From positions 1-64,000 of the forward strand of contig NZ_JAAIJY010000009.1 of NCBI RefSeq assembly GCF_011752065.1: a stretch of DNA of 64,000 nucleotides, written 5' to 3'. A program made the translations under genes and the position numbers. Of this stretch, positions 45,800-56,976 are shown one piece after another. The stretch's first letter is position 1; each line of letters starts with the position of its first letter. The DNA comes from Actinomyces sp. ZJ308. Lineage in GTDB: Bacteria > Actinomycetota > Actinomycetes > Actinomycetales > Actinomycetaceae. The notes beneath the pieces are model-generated. The model was not told the DNA's origin and searched no databases. It worked only from the letters and a program-made list of their open reading frames with translations.

Positions 45800-46833
45800 G
45801 CCTGCTGGCTCCTTTCAGTAGCCGTCTGGGAGGCCGGGGTGGAGGAGCCGGAGCGCTTGAAGAAGGCACTGACCGGCAGCTTGCGCTCATTGCGCTTGCG
45901 CCGAGCCTCATCGTTGCCGCTGAGGTCGGTGTTGGTGATCTTCAGGAAGGCGACGGCGAAGACGAAGACGTAGAGGAACAGGATGAGGGCGTAGGCCGCG
46001 GCGCTGCCGTAGCGGGAGTTGGAGCTCTCGTCCTGGACGAGCATCGAGAGGGTCTCCACGCTGCCCTTCCTGGGGCCGATGAGGATGTAGGGCAGATCGA
46101 ACATGCGCAGGGCGTCCAGGGCGCGGAAGACCACGGCCACCACGAGCGCGGGCTTGACCAGCGGCAGCGTGATGGAGGTGAAGCGCTTCCAGGCGCTCGC
46201 GCCGTCGATCTTGGCCGCCTCGTAGACCTCGTCGGGGATGAGCTGGAGCCCGGCCAGGGTGAGCAGCCCGATGTAGGGGGCCGTCTTCCACACGTCGGCG
46301 ATGATGATGGCCGCCTTGGCGCTCAGGTCCCCCGAGGCCCACATGACGTGCTGGCCCAGGATCGCGTTGGCGACACCGTTCTGGTTGAAGATCCAGCCCC
46401 ACAGGATCGCGGAGACCGCGGTGGGGATCGCCCAGGGCACGAGGATGGAGGCGCGCACGATGCCGCGCCCCTTCATGGCCTTGTGCATGATGAGCGCCAT
46501 GGCCACGCCGAGGATCGTCTCCAGGACCACGGTGACCACGCCGAAGAGAGTCGTGTTGTAGAAGGCGACCCAGAACCTCTCCCCCGCGCTGGAGAAGATG
46601 TCGGTGTAGTTCTTCAGGCCCACGAAGGGCTCGGTGGTGGAGAAGAAGCCGTCGTCCTGCAGGCGGGGCCGCCCGAAGAGCGACTGATAGAGGGACTGGG
46701 CGATGGGGATGAGAATGACGATGGTCAGCACCAGCACCGTCGGCGAGATGAGCAGCCAGGCCAGACGGGCCTGCGCCTTGGAGCTCTTGGACTGGCGGTT
46801 GACGACTTGTTCGGAGTGCGTCGTTGTACTCAT
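45796..46833 (-). CDS. Carbohydrate ABC transporter permease (MalF type)
   Basis: 345 aa CUT1-family permease with six membrane segments and the EAA motif YEAAKIDGASAWKRFTSITLP. A cytosolic lead of about 20 residues precedes the first helix. AAAGGA precedes the ATG. It forms the heterodimer with the downstream MalG-type protein and follows the binding-protein gene by 90 nt. Confidence 0.93.
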   Translation of the reverse strand: MSTTTHSEQVVNRQSKSSKAQARLAWLLISPTVLVLTIVILIPIAQSLYQSLFGRPRLQDDGFFSTTEPFVGLKNYTDIFSSAGERFWVAFYNTTLFGVVTVVLETILGVAMALIMHKAMKGRGIVRASILVPWAIPTAVSAILWGWIFNQNGVANAILGQHVMWASGDLSAKAAIIIADVWKTAPYIGLLTLAGLQLIPDEVYEAAKIDGASAWKRFTSITLPLVKPALVVAVVFRALDALRMFDLPYILIGPRKGSVETLSMLVQDESSNSRYGSAAAYALILFLYVFVFAVAFLKITNTDLSGNDEARRKRNERKLPVSAFFKRSGSSTPASQTATERSQQA

Positions 46834-46923
46834 GAGTGTCCTTTGACCGTCCTTTTGACTGTCCTTGTTGACATGACCGGTTTGTCTCAGAGGCGCTGCC
46901 CGCGGCAGCAGCCGTTGCTGGGG

Positions 46924-48216
46924 TCAGCCCTCCAGCTTCTTCAGGTCGTTGCTCAGGGCTGTGATGACGTCCTGGGAGGAGCGGCTTCCCGGCTGCTGGA
47001 TCGCGGGGTAGATGTTGTCCTGGATCTTCGCGGTGACGTCGCCGTAGTAGACGGCCTGGGGACGGCTCTTGGCGTGCTCAAGGCTCTGCTTGAGGATCGG
47101 CAGGTAGGGGAAGTCCTTGAGGAGCTCGGGGTCGTCGTAGAGGGCCCCGAGAATCGGGGCGAGCGTCTGGGTCTGCAGCTGGTAGCGCTGGGACTCCTCG
47201 CTGATCCACCACTTGACGAACCTCAGCGCGGTGGCCTTGTTCTTCGATCCCTGGGTGATGGCGCAGTTGTGTCCGCCCAGGGTGGGGACGAAGTCCTTGC
47301 CGTCGATGCTCGGCAGGGCGGCGACGTCGAACTTCTCCGTGCCCAGGGAGTCCTTGTTGTTGGCGTACTGGTAGGGCCACTGGCGGTAGAAGAGCAGGTC
47401 GCCCTTCTCGAAGGCGTTACGGCCGTCCTCCTCCTTCCACTCCAGGGACTCCTTGGGGATGTAGCCCTGGGAGAAGCCGTCGATGAGCCACTGCAGACCG
47501 GCGACCGACTCGGCGGAGTCCACGATCACCTGGTTGTCGGAGTCGTAGAAGCCGCCGCCGGCGGTGTGGATGAACTCCGAGGCGCAGCAGGTCAGTCCCT
47601 CGTACTTGGCGAACTGCCCGCCGAAGCCGCCGATGCTCTCGTGACCGGGCAGGGCCCGCACCGCGTCGATGGCGGCCTTGACCCCGTCCCAGGTCGTGGG
47701 AACCTCAACGCCGGCCTCGGCCAGGAAGTCCTTGCGGTAGAACATCATCGGGGCGTCGGTGACGAAGGGGACCGCGAAGAGCTTGTCCTTGTAGAGGCCC
47801 GTCTTCCACACGGGCTCGAGGATGTCGTCGTTCCTCAGCTCGTCCTCGGGCAGCTCGACGACCCACCGGTTGGCGGCGAACTCGGAGACCCAGACGTTGT
47901 CCAGTGAGATGACGTCGTAGGCGTTGGAGTTGATTCGGGCGGCGTTGACGAAGGCGGTGCGCTGCTGATCGGCCTCGGCGGAGAGCTCGATGAGCTTGAC
48001 CTCCTCACCGGGGTTCGCCTTGTTCCACTCATCGATCCTGGCCTGGACCTTGCCGGCCGAGTTGTCCTTGCCCTGGACCCAGGTGATCGGTCCGGTGCCT
48101 TCAAAGGTGACGGGGCCGTCGTCGTTCCCGCTGGAGGTGGAGCAGGCCGCGATGGAGGCCAGCGCCGCCGCCAGGGCCGAGCCCTGGATGAACTGACGAC
48201 GGGGTAGGGGTGTCAT
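46924..48216 (-). CDS. Sugar ABC transporter substrate-binding lipoprotein
   Basis: 430 aa. The signal peptide has a twin-arginine-like RRQF (6-9) and a lipobox ending at Cys25, so it is a lipoprotein, possibly Tat-exported. The mature part is a type I/CUT1 solute-binding protein of the maltose/trehalose group (ITWVQGKDNSAGKVQARIDEWNKANPG type start and FYRKDFLAEAG). AAGGAGG lies 8 nt before the ATG. It is the first gene of the sugar uptake operon and the likely target of the LacI regulator. Confidence 0.92.
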   Translation of the reverse strand: MTPLPRRQFIQGSALAAALASIAACSTSSGNDDGPVTFEGTGPITWVQGKDNSAGKVQARIDEWNKANPGEEVKLIELSAEADQQRTAFVNAARINSNAYDVISLDNVWVSEFAANRWVVELPEDELRNDDILEPVWKTGLYKDKLFAVPFVTDAPMMFYRKDFLAEAGVEVPTTWDGVKAAIDAVRALPGHESIGGFGGQFAKYEGLTCCASEFIHTAGGGFYDSDNQVIVDSAESVAGLQWLIDGFSQGYIPKESLEWKEEDGRNAFEKGDLLFYRQWPYQYANNKDSLGTEKFDVAALPSIDGKDFVPTLGGHNCAITQGSKNKATALRFVKWWISEESQRYQLQTQTLAPILGALYDDPELLKDFPYLPILKQSLEHAKSRPQAVYYGDVTAKIQDNIYPAIQQPGSRSSQDVITALSNDLKKLEG

Positions 48217-48527
48217 GCGTGTTTCCTCCTTGAAACTGCGTCGAAGCCCAACGGCTCCGTTCCGGAAGGACCCACATCGTCGACGCGCGTCGACTAGGGC
48301 ATGAGACCCACGTTACACATCCGTAACCGAACGGTCAAACCGTTTCGCATTCGTTTTCTCCGGTCCACCGGGAAGCAGGCTCATCCTCGCCGCGGCGGGC
48401 CCGACGCCGATTCCCTGTGATCTCCACGAGACCACCCGGCGCCGCCTGTGAAAACCTCCACAGGCACCCCCTCGTTCTCTCACCTCAACGGAGCGCCCCC
48501 TCTCGAGCCGCCTGACACAATGAGGGC
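48217..48527. promoter_or_regulatory. Divergent control region with two dyads
   Basis: 311 nt between the sugar-binding protein (-) and an acyl-CoA synthetase (+). It contains a perfect 16-bp palindrome GTCGACGCGCGTCGAC (48279-48294) and a LacI-style dyad AACGGT-CAA-ACCGTT (48330-48344). The second is the better LacI-family operator candidate for repression of the sugar operon. No gene is seen here. Confidence 0.5.
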
Positions 48528-50420
48528 GTGACCTCTCAGCCCTCCTCGCCCCATGGCACCAGCACCAGGCCACCGCGCTACCCCGGCCACATGACCGACG
48601 GGGTCTCCGGCACCGGGATCCCCTTCCAGCCGGAGGCGCACTGGTCGGTTCCGTGGCTGCTCGCCGACCGCATCGCCCGCAGCGGAGACAAGCCGCTCGT
48701 GGCCCGTAAGTCCTCAGTCTCAGGCGACTGGCAGGAGGTCTCCGCCCGAGTCTTCGGCGAGGAGGTGGCCCACGTGGCCGCGGGTCTCATCGGCATGGGG
48801 CTTCAGGCCGGCAGCGCCGTCGGCATCATGGCCCACACCTCCTACGACTGGTTCCTGCTGGACATGGCCATCGCCCGTGCGGGTCTGGTCTCGGTGCCCA
48901 TCTACGAGACGAGCTCGGCCGAGCAGGTCGAGTGGATCGTCACCGACTCCGACGTGCGCCTGGTCTTCACCGAGTCCGGCACGCTGGCCGAGCTCGTGCG
49001 CGGCGCCGTCGCCGGCGTCGGGCACGCGGTGGAGGTCCTCGCACTGGACTCCGACGCCATCACCACAGTCATCCAGGCCGGCTCGGGCGTCAGCCCCTCC
49101 CAGGTCGACCAGCGCTCCAACGCCCTGGGGATCGACGACGTCTACTCCATCATCTACACCTCCGGCACGACCGGCCGCCCCAAGGGCGTGGAGCTCACTC
49201 ACCGCAACGCCGTCGGCATCCCCTACCACGGGGTGCGCTACCTGCCCGGAGTCCTGTGGGGCGGCAACGTGCGCCTGCTGCTGTTCCTGCCGCTGGCCCA
49301 CGTCTACGCCCGCTGCCTCCAGCTGCTGTCCCTGGCCGGGGAGGGCGTGCTGGGACACACCCCCGACGTCAAGACGCTCCTGCCGGACCTGCAGTCCTTC
49401 GCCCCCTCCTACGTCCTGGCCGTGCCCCGTGTCCTGGAGAAGATCTACAACGCCGCCGACGCCAAGGCCGGCGGCGGGGCGAGGCTCAAGCTGTTCCGCT
49501 GGGCCGCCAAGGTCGCCATCGCCTACTCCCGCGCCCTGGACACCCCCGAGGGCCCGTCCCGCCGTCTGCGGCGGGCCCACGCGGTGGCCGATCGTCTGGT
49601 CTTCCGCAGGATCCGCGCCCTCATGGGACCCAACGCCCGGTTCATCATCTCCGGCGGAGGCCCGCTGGGACAGCGCCTGGGCCACTTCTACCGCGGCCTG
49701 GGGCTGGTCATCCTGGAGGGGTACGGCCTGACCGAGACGATCGGCCCGGTCAGCGTCAACGCCGACTGGCTCAACAAGATCGGCACCGTCGGCCCTCCCG
49801 TGTGCGGCAACGAGATCCGCATCGGCGAGGACGACGAGATCCAGGTCCGGGGCCTGGGCGTGTTCTCCACCTACCACAACAACCCCGAGGCCACCGCCGA
49901 GTCCTTCACCGCCGACGGCTGGTTCCGCACCGGCGACATCGGGGCCCTCGACGACGACGGCTACCTGCGCATCACCGGACGCAAGAAGGAGCTCATCGTC
50001 ACCGCCGGCGGCAAGAACGTCGCCCCCACCCAGCTCGAGGACCGGCTGCGCGGCCACCCGCTCATCAGCCAGGTGCTCGTCGTCGGGGACGGGGAGCCCT
50101 TCATCGCCGCGCTCATCACGCTGGACAAGGAGATGCTTCCCCAGTGGCTGCGCAACCACGGGCTGCCGGCCATGGACGTCGTCGAGGCCTCCACCCACCC
50201 GCAGGTGCTCGCCGCCCTGGACCGGGCCGTGGCGCGCACGAACCGCGCGGTCTCACGGGCCGAGTCGATCCGCACCTTCCGGGTGCTGACCACCGACTTC
50301 ACCGAGGCCAACGGCCTGCTCACCCCGTCGCTGAAGGTCAAGCGCGGTCCGGTCATGGAGGCCCACGCCGACGTCATCGCGGACATCTACGGCTCCACGC
50401 GCAAGGGACCGCAGGAGTAG
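48528..50420 (+). CDS. Long-chain fatty acid-CoA ligase (FadD15-like), copy 1
   Basis: 630 aa AMP-forming acyl-CoA synthetase. Motifs: YTSGTTGRPKG (P-loop), EGYGLTET, GWFRTGDIG and GRKKELIVTAGGKNVAP with the hinge region. It activates long-chain fatty acids with ATP and CoA for lipid synthesis or turnover. Start GTG 48528 is uncertain because the ribosome site is poor; an ATG at 48591 is the next option. A close paralogue follows 37 nt downstream in the same orientation. Confidence 0.88.
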   Translation: MTSQPSSPHGTSTRPPRYPGHMTDGVSGTGIPFQPEAHWSVPWLLADRIARSGDKPLVARKSSVSGDWQEVSARVFGEEVAHVAAGLIGMGLQAGSAVGIMAHTSYDWFLLDMAIARAGLVSVPIYETSSAEQVEWIVTDSDVRLVFTESGTLAELVRGAVAGVGHAVEVLALDSDAITTVIQAGSGVSPSQVDQRSNALGIDDVYSIIYTSGTTGRPKGVELTHRNAVGIPYHGVRYLPGVLWGGNVRLLLFLPLAHVYARCLQLLSLAGEGVLGHTPDVKTLLPDLQSFAPSYVLAVPRVLEKIYNAADAKAGGGARLKLFRWAAKVAIAYSRALDTPEGPSRRLRRAHAVADRLVFRRIRALMGPNARFIISGGGPLGQRLGHFYRGLGLVILEGYGLTETIGPVSVNADWLNKIGTVGPPVCGNEIRIGEDDEIQVRGLGVFSTYHNNPEATAESFTADGWFRTGDIGALDDDGYLRITGRKKELIVTAGGKNVAPTQLEDRLRGHPLISQVLVVGDGEPFIAALITLDKEMLPQWLRNHGLPAMDVVEASTHPQVLAALDRAVARTNRAVSRAESIRTFRVLTTDFTEANGLLTPSLKVKRGPVMEAHADVIADIYGSTRKGPQE

Positions 50421-50457
50421 ACGTCATCAACCGGCCGGGGCGGGCATACTTGCAGCC

Positions 50458-52359
50458 ATGACCGACGCCCCCACCACCCCGGCCGACGCCGCCTCCCCCG
50501 CCCCGTCCGGGGAACACGCCACCGAGCTCCTGGTCCCGGTTCATGACGGCATGACGACGCCATGGGCACTGGCCGAGCGCGTGCGCCGCAATCCCGACGG
50601 CGGACTCATCGCCCGCACGTCCCCGCTGGGACGACGCTGGCGCGAGATGAGCGCCGGCGCCTTCCGCGCCCAGGTCCGTGAGGTGGCCGCGGGACTGGTG
50701 GCCAGGGGGCTCGAACCCGGCGACGCCGTCGGCATCATGTCACACACGTCGTACGAGTGGACGCTGCTGGACTTCGCCGCCTGGGAGGCGGGCCTGGTGG
50801 TGGTCCCCGTCTACGAGACCTCCTCGGCCGAGCAGGCCCAGTGGATCCTCACCGACGCCGGGGTGCGGCTCATCGTCGTGGAGAACGAGGCCATGGCCTC
50901 GATGGTCGGCGCGCTGGCCTCGGCCGTGCCCGAGCTGGCGGATCTGCAGGTCCTGTGCGTCGAGCGCGAGGACGTCCTGGGGCTCATCGAGGCCGGCCGG
51001 GAAGTGGATGCCGGCGAGCTCGACCGGCGCACCGCGGCCCTGACCTCGCAGTCCCTGGCCACGATCGTCTACACCTCGGGCACCACGGGCCGCCCCAAGG
51101 GCGTCGAACTCAGTCACGGCAACCTGGTGCACCTGTGCGTCAACGTCTGCCCGCACGTGCCCGAGGTCCTGGGCGGGGCCGAGGTCCGCTTCCTGCTGTT
51201 CCTGCCGCTGGCCCACGTCCTGGGCCGATTCGTGGAGATCGCGATCGTGTGCTCGCGCGCCGGCGTGCTGGGGCACGTGCCCGACGTGCGCAACCTTGTG
51301 AACGACCTGGGCTCCTTCCGCCCCACCGCGGTCCTGGCCGTGCCGCGCGTCTTCGAGAAGATCTACAACGCCGCGGACGCCAAGGCCAGCGGCGCCAAGC
51401 AGAAGGTCTTCCGTATGGCCGCCAAGACCGCGATCGCCTACTCGCGCGCCCTGGACACCCCCGAGGGACCATCGCGCAGGCTGAGGGCCCAGCGCGCCGC
51501 CTTCGACCGACTCGTCTTCTCCACCCTGCGCTCCGTCCTGGGTGGGCAGGTGACCCACGTGATCTCCGGAGGCGGACCGCTGGGCGAGCGCCTGGGCCAC
51601 TTCTACCGCGGTGCCGGAGTGACCGTCCTGGAGGGCTACGGCCTGACCGAGACCATGGGGCCGTGCTCGGTCAACCTGCCCGGCGCCACCCGGATCGGGA
51701 CCGTCGGCACGCCGCTTCCCGGTTGCGCGGTCCGCCTGGGCGATGACGGGGAGATCCTGGTTCGGGGCATCGGCACCTTCGCCGGCTACCACAACAACCC
51801 CGAGGCCACCGCCGAGTCCTTCACCGCCGACGGCTGGCTTCGCACCGGTGACATCGGCTCCTTCCAGGGCGCCGAGGGGTTCCTGCGCATCACCGGGCGC
51901 AAGAAGGAGCTCATCGTCACCGCCGGCGGCAAGAACGTCGCCCCGGCGCCCCTGGAGGACCGGTTGCGCGGGCACCCGCTGGTCAGTCAGGTGCTCGTGG
52001 TGGGTGAGAACCGCCCCTGCGTCGGAGCACTCGTGACCCTGGACGCGGAGATGCTGCCGCTGTGGCTCAGCTCCCACGGCCTGGAGGAGATGACCGTCGT
52101 CGACGCCGCTCAGGACCCGCGGGTGCGCGCCGCCCTGGAAAGAGCGGTGGCCAGGACCAATGAGGCGGTCTCGCGGGCCGAGTCGATCCGCACCTTCGAG
52201 GTTCTGCCCACGGACTTCACGGTGGCCAACGGTCTGCTCACGCCCTCGCTCAAGGTGCGCCGCGCCGAGGCGGAGAAGCGCTTCGCGGCTGAGATCGACG
52301 CGCTCTACACGCGCACGCCGCTGACGCCGAGTGCCTCCGCCACGCCGTCGAAGGGCTGA
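50458..52359 (+). CDS. Long-chain fatty acid-CoA ligase (FadD15-like), copy 2
   Basis: 633 aa with the same architecture and motifs as copy 1 (YTSGTTGRPKG, EGYGLTET, RTGDIG, GRKKELIVTAGG). The central and C-terminal parts are almost identical at the DNA level (compare about 49862-50030 with 51784-51950), while the N-terminal 60 residues differ. It probably shares a transcript with copy 1. The gene ends 5 nt before the convergent chorismate mutase gene. Confidence 0.9.
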   Translation: MTDAPTTPADAASPAPSGEHATELLVPVHDGMTTPWALAERVRRNPDGGLIARTSPLGRRWREMSAGAFRAQVREVAAGLVARGLEPGDAVGIMSHTSYEWTLLDFAAWEAGLVVVPVYETSSAEQAQWILTDAGVRLIVVENEAMASMVGALASAVPELADLQVLCVEREDVLGLIEAGREVDAGELDRRTAALTSQSLATIVYTSGTTGRPKGVELSHGNLVHLCVNVCPHVPEVLGGAEVRFLLFLPLAHVLGRFVEIAIVCSRAGVLGHVPDVRNLVNDLGSFRPTAVLAVPRVFEKIYNAADAKASGAKQKVFRMAAKTAIAYSRALDTPEGPSRRLRAQRAAFDRLVFSTLRSVLGGQVTHVISGGGPLGERLGHFYRGAGVTVLEGYGLTETMGPCSVNLPGATRIGTVGTPLPGCAVRLGDDGEILVRGIGTFAGYHNNPEATAESFTADGWLRTGDIGSFQGAEGFLRITGRKKELIVTAGGKNVAPAPLEDRLRGHPLVSQVLVVGENRPCVGALVTLDAEMLPLWLSSHGLEEMTVVDAAQDPRVRAALERAVARTNEAVSRAESIRTFEVLPTDFTVANGLLTPSLKVRRAEAEKRFAAEIDALYTRTPLTPSASATPSKG

Positions 52360-52364
52360 ACACC

Positions 52365-52717
52365 CTAGGTAACTGCGTCCGTCGGTTCCGGCAGCTGCGC
52401 ACGCCGGGCGCGCTCCGCCTCGTGCCCGTCGCGGATCTCCTCGTGGTGCTGAATGACCTCGGCGACGATGAAGGCGAAGAACTTCTCGGCGAAGACCGGG
52501 TCGAGTCCGGACTCCTCGGCCAGCGCCCGCAGGCGCGCCACCTGCTGACGCTCGCGCCCGGGATCGGCCGGTGGCAGGTCCAGCTGGGCCTTGAGCAGGC
52601 CCACCTGCTGGGTGCAGCGGAAGCGCTCGGCCAGCAGGTGAACGAGAGCAGCGTCCAGGTTGTCGATGGTGGCGCGGTAGAGGGCCAGCTGCGGGGGGAC
52701 GCCGGCCTGCCCCGCGC

Positions 52718-52721
<4 letters not shown>
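52365..52721 (-). CDS. Chorismate mutase (AroQ type)
   Basis: 118 aa, all-helical AroQ fold: [21 protein letters not shown], then [20 protein letters not shown] and [18 protein letters not shown], with the Arg, Lys and Glu active-site positions in place. It converts chorismate to prephenate for Phe/Tyr synthesis. Its ATG overlaps the clpX stop by 4 nt, an unexpected coupling of aromatic biosynthesis to a protease subunit gene. Confidence 0.9.
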
Positions 52722-54040
<1,319 letters not shown>

Positions 54041-54191
54041 CGGTCCCCGTGCCCGGGCGGGCCCTGCGCCAGCCTACGGGCTGAGCCGGCAGGTGCCCCC
54101 AAGACATGGCGGCGTGTCCAGTCCGCAATATGCCATGTTGAGCACCGCGCTGCCAGCGTTTGCGCATTCGATTTTCACCGGCTGCACGGTC

Positions 54192-54222
54192 GGCGCTCCC
54201 GCCGGAAGCCGGCGGGAGCGCC
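54192..54222 (-). terminator. Hairpin between clpP2 and clpX
   Basis: Perfect 14-bp arms 54192-54205 and 54209-54222 with a 3-nt loop lie 53 nt past the clpP2 stop. GC-rich, with no T-run. Probably a terminator or partial terminator. Confidence 0.65.
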
Positions 54223-54274
54223 GCGCGCAGTCTCAATGCAGTTGTCACCACCGTGACACTGCCCCGGTCGAGTC

Positions 54275-54949
54275 TCAGGAGGAGTGGGGAGAGGCCGGCG
54301 TCTTGCGTGAGGTGAGCACCTGGTCCACGATCCCGTAGTCCTTGGCGGCCGCGGCCGTGAGGATCTTGTCCCGCTCGAGGTCGGCGTGGATCTTCTCGCG
54401 GTCCTGACCGGTGTGTGAGGCCAGTGTGTCCTCCAGCCAGGAGCGCATGCGGTCGATCTCGTCGGCGACGATCTCGATGTCGCTGGCCTGCCCCTGCATC
54501 CCCTCCATGGCGGGCTGGTGGATGAGGACACGTGCGTTGGGCAGGGCCAGGCGCTTGCCCGGGCTGCCGGCGGCCAGCAGCACGGCGGCGGCGGAGGCGG
54601 CCTGCCCCAGGCAGACGGTCTGCACCTGCGGCTTGATGTACTGCATGGTGTCGTAGATGGCCGTCAGCGCCGTGAAGGAGCCGCCGGGACTGTTGATGTA
54701 CATGGTGATGAGGCCGTCGGGGTCCTGGGACTCCAGGACCAGGAGCTGGGCCATGATGTCGTCGGCCGAGGCGTCGTCGACCTGGACGCCCATGAAGACG
54801 ATGCGGTCCTCGAAGAGCTTGGCGTAGGGGTCCTGGCGCTTGAAGCCGTAGGCGGTGCGCTCCTCGAACTGGGGCAGCACGTAGCGGGCCTGCGGCATGG
54901 CGCCGGCCTGGCGGGCGACGGCCTCGAAGTAGGGACGGGTCGAGGACAT
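54275..54949 (-). CDS. clpP2: ATP-dependent Clp protease proteolytic subunit (ClpP2)
   Basis: 224 aa serine peptidase with triad S119 (GQAAS), H144 (IHQPAM) and D194 (LERD). It lies 1 nt downstream of the first clpP. In actinobacteria ClpP1 and ClpP2 form a mixed tetradecamer that works with ClpX or ClpC. Confidence 0.95.
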   Translation of the reverse strand: MSSTRPYFEAVARQAGAMPQARYVLPQFEERTAYGFKRQDPYAKLFEDRIVFMGVQVDDASADDIMAQLLVLESQDPDGLITMYINSPGGSFTALTAIYDTMQYIKPQVQTVCLGQAASAAAVLLAAGSPGKRLALPNARVLIHQPAMEGMQGQASDIEIVADEIDRMRSWLEDTLASHTGQDREKIHADLERDKILTAAAAKDYGIVDQVLTSRKTPASPHSS

Positions 54950-54950
54950 G

Positions 54951-55589
54951 TCAGTTGTCTCCGTTCTGCTTGCCGATCTCCCGGCTGGAGCGCACGATGT
55001 GGTCGACGAAGCCGTACTCGAGGGCCTCCTGGGCCGAGAACCAGTGGTCCCGGTCGGAGTCGGCGATGATCTCCTCCACCGTGTGACCGGTGTTGGCCGC
55101 CGTGATCTCCGCGAGCTCCTGCTTCATCTTGATGATGAGGTCGGCATTGATGCGGATGTCCGTGGCCGACCCCCCGGCGCCGCCGGAGGGCTGGTGCATG
55201 AGCACCCGGGCGTGGGGGGTGAGGTAGCGCTTGCCCTTGGCGCCGGCCGACAGCAGGTGCTGCCCCATGGAGGCGGCGAGCCCCGTGGCCACGGTGGCGA
55301 CGTCGGGCTGGACGTACTGCATGGTGTCGTAGATGGCCATACCGGCGGTGACCGAACCGCCGGGGCTGTTGATGTAGAGGTAGATGTCCCGCTCAGGATC
55401 CTCGGCGGCCAGCAGCAGCATCTGGGCGCAGATGGCATTGGCATTGTCGTCACGCACCTCGGAACCGAGCCAGATGATGCGCTCCTTGAGGAGGCGGTTG
55501 TAGATGGAGTCGGTCAGCCCCAAGCCTGCACCGTTGGCGTCGGCTGCCTGGGGCGGGGCGACCGCAGCGGGTGTATAGAGCTCGCTCAC
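54951..55589 (-). CDS. clpP1: ATP-dependent Clp protease proteolytic subunit (ClpP1)
   Basis: 212 aa from GTG 55589 (GAGAGG upstream), giving the normal ClpP length; the longer open frame is not supported. Triad S107 (GLAASMG), H132 (MHQPSGG) and D181 (SDRD). First gene of the clpP1-clpP2 pair. Confidence 0.95.
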   Translation of the reverse strand: MSELYTPAAVAPPQAADANGAGLGLTDSIYNRLLKERIIWLGSEVRDDNANAICAQMLLLAAEDPERDIYLYINSPGGSVTAGMAIYDTMQYVQPDVATVATGLAASMGQHLLSAGAKGKRYLTPHARVLMHQPSGGAGGSATDIRINADLIIKMKQELAEITAANTGHTVEEIIADSDRDHWFSAQEALEYGFVDHIVRSSREIGKQNGDN

Positions 55590-55998
55590 GTCAGTCCTCT
55601 CATGTTCGGTATCGCCAACGCTAACGCGGCCCAGCCATCCGCTATGCCCGCCATGGCGCCCTTTTCGCCCACGGCGCAGGTGGAGATACCCGCGCAGGAA
55701 CGCAGCCGTCACGCAACCAGCGACCGATCCACAGCAGCCCCGGCACGGGCTCACCACCGACTCACTGCGACCCCGCGGCCACCACGCCACCAGCCCCGCC
55801 CCGAGAACCGCCCTCCGCCGCCGTCGCCCACAGCCCATCACCCGACGTATGCCACCGAGAACCACACGGAGAGCGCTCCCGGAGTAGACACACCTCACAC
55901 AGTCTTGTTATAACAAACATATACGATAGGGTTTCGTTACGTATTTGCGTGAACGCCGTCCGCACGCCTCGGCGGCGCGCGACCGAGGAGGACGAACC
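55590..55998. other. Divergent intergenic region, clpP1 / methyltransferase
   Basis: About 410 nt without a supported gene. The right part holds the promoter and palindrome described separately (55885-55916). The rest is GC-rich leader for clpP1 in which I see no clear riboswitch. Confidence 0.5.
55885..55916 (+). promoter_or_regulatory. Promoter with overlapping palindrome before the methyltransferase operon
   Basis: A -35-like TAGACA (55885-55890) and a -10-like TATAAC (55909-55914) are 18 nt apart. The perfect palindrome TTGTTATAACAA (55905-55916) overlaps the -10, a typical repressor position. The leader to the GTG at 55999 would be about 75 nt. Confidence 0.5.
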
Positions 55999-56976
55999 GT
56001 GAGCGCGAACCAGCCCCCGAAGCCCCAGGACGCACCGGCCTCATCGCCCGCCGGCCCCTCCTCGGAGCGCGGAACCCGTCAAGGTCCCGAGGCGCAGCGC
56101 ATGCAGGGGCACTGGCTGCTGGCCACGCTCGGTAAGAGGGTCCTGCGTCCGGGAGGAATCGGCCTGACCCGGCGCCTGCTGGAGGCCGCCGAGCCGACGT
56201 CGGCCGATCGCGTCGTCGAGCTGGGCCCCGGTGTCGGCAGAACCGCCGAGATCCTCCTGGCCGCCCGCCCCGCCTCCTACAAGGGCGTGGACCCCAACCC
56301 CGAGGGTCGCGAGCAGGTCGCCGACGTCCTCGCCGCCCACGGCCGGCAGACCGAGGCCGAGTACGTCGTGGCCGACGCCGCCGACACCGGCCTGCCCGAC
56401 GCCAGCGCGGACCTCGTCGTCGGCGAGGCGATGCTGACGATCCAGTCCGACGACCACAAGCGCGAGATCATCGCGGAGGTCGCCCGCATCCTGGCGCCGG
56501 GCGGCCGCTACGCGATCCATGAGCTGGCCCTGCGCGCCGACCGCTCCCCCGAGGAGCTCGAGGAGATCCGCAGAAGCATCTCCCGCACGATCAAGGTCGG
56601 GGCCCGTCCCCTGACCGAGCCGGCCTGGGAGGAGCTGCTGCGCGAGGCCGGGCTCGAGGTGACCTGGAACGGAACCGCCTCCATGAGTCTGCTCGAGCCC
56701 TCACGCATCGTCGAGGACGAGGGCGTCCTGGGCGCCCTGCGCTTCTGGCGCGCCATGCGGAGTACCCCGGGCGCGCGCGAGAGGGTCAACGCCATGAGGC
56801 AGAGCTTCCGCCTTCAGGGTGAGGCCCTGCGGGCCATCGGCATGGTCGCGCGCAAGCCCGGCTCCCCCACTGACAAGCACAATGGGAACCACGATGAGCA
56901 CACCGTGACGGATCTGGGCTCCGAAGCGGCCGAGGAGGCCGGAGACGCCACCGACCGTGAGGTTCCGGCCTCATGA
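55999..56976 (+). CDS. Class I SAM-dependent methyltransferase
   Basis: 325 aa from GTG 55999, which has GAGGAGG 7 nt upstream. SAM motif I is ELGPGVG (74-80), with D residues in VDPNPEG and VVADAADTGLP for motifs II/III. The region LRPGGIGLT before motif I and the Arg-rich C-terminal half do not point to a specific substrate. Its stop overlaps the start of the ABC ATPase gene by 4 nt, so it belongs to a methyltransferase-ABC-cupin operon. Substrate unknown. Confidence 0.85.
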   Translation: MSANQPPKPQDAPASSPAGPSSERGTRQGPEAQRMQGHWLLATLGKRVLRPGGIGLTRRLLEAAEPTSADRVVELGPGVGRTAEILLAARPASYKGVDPNPEGREQVADVLAAHGRQTEAEYVVADAADTGLPDASADLVVGEAMLTIQSDDHKREIIAEVARILAPGGRYAIHELALRADRSPEELEEIRRSISRTIKVGARPLTEPAWEELLREAGLEVTWNGTASMSLLEPSRIVEDEGVLGALRFWRAMRSTPGARERVNAMRQSFRLQGEALRAIGMVARKPGSPTDKHNGNHDEHTVTDLGSEAAEEAGDATDREVPAS

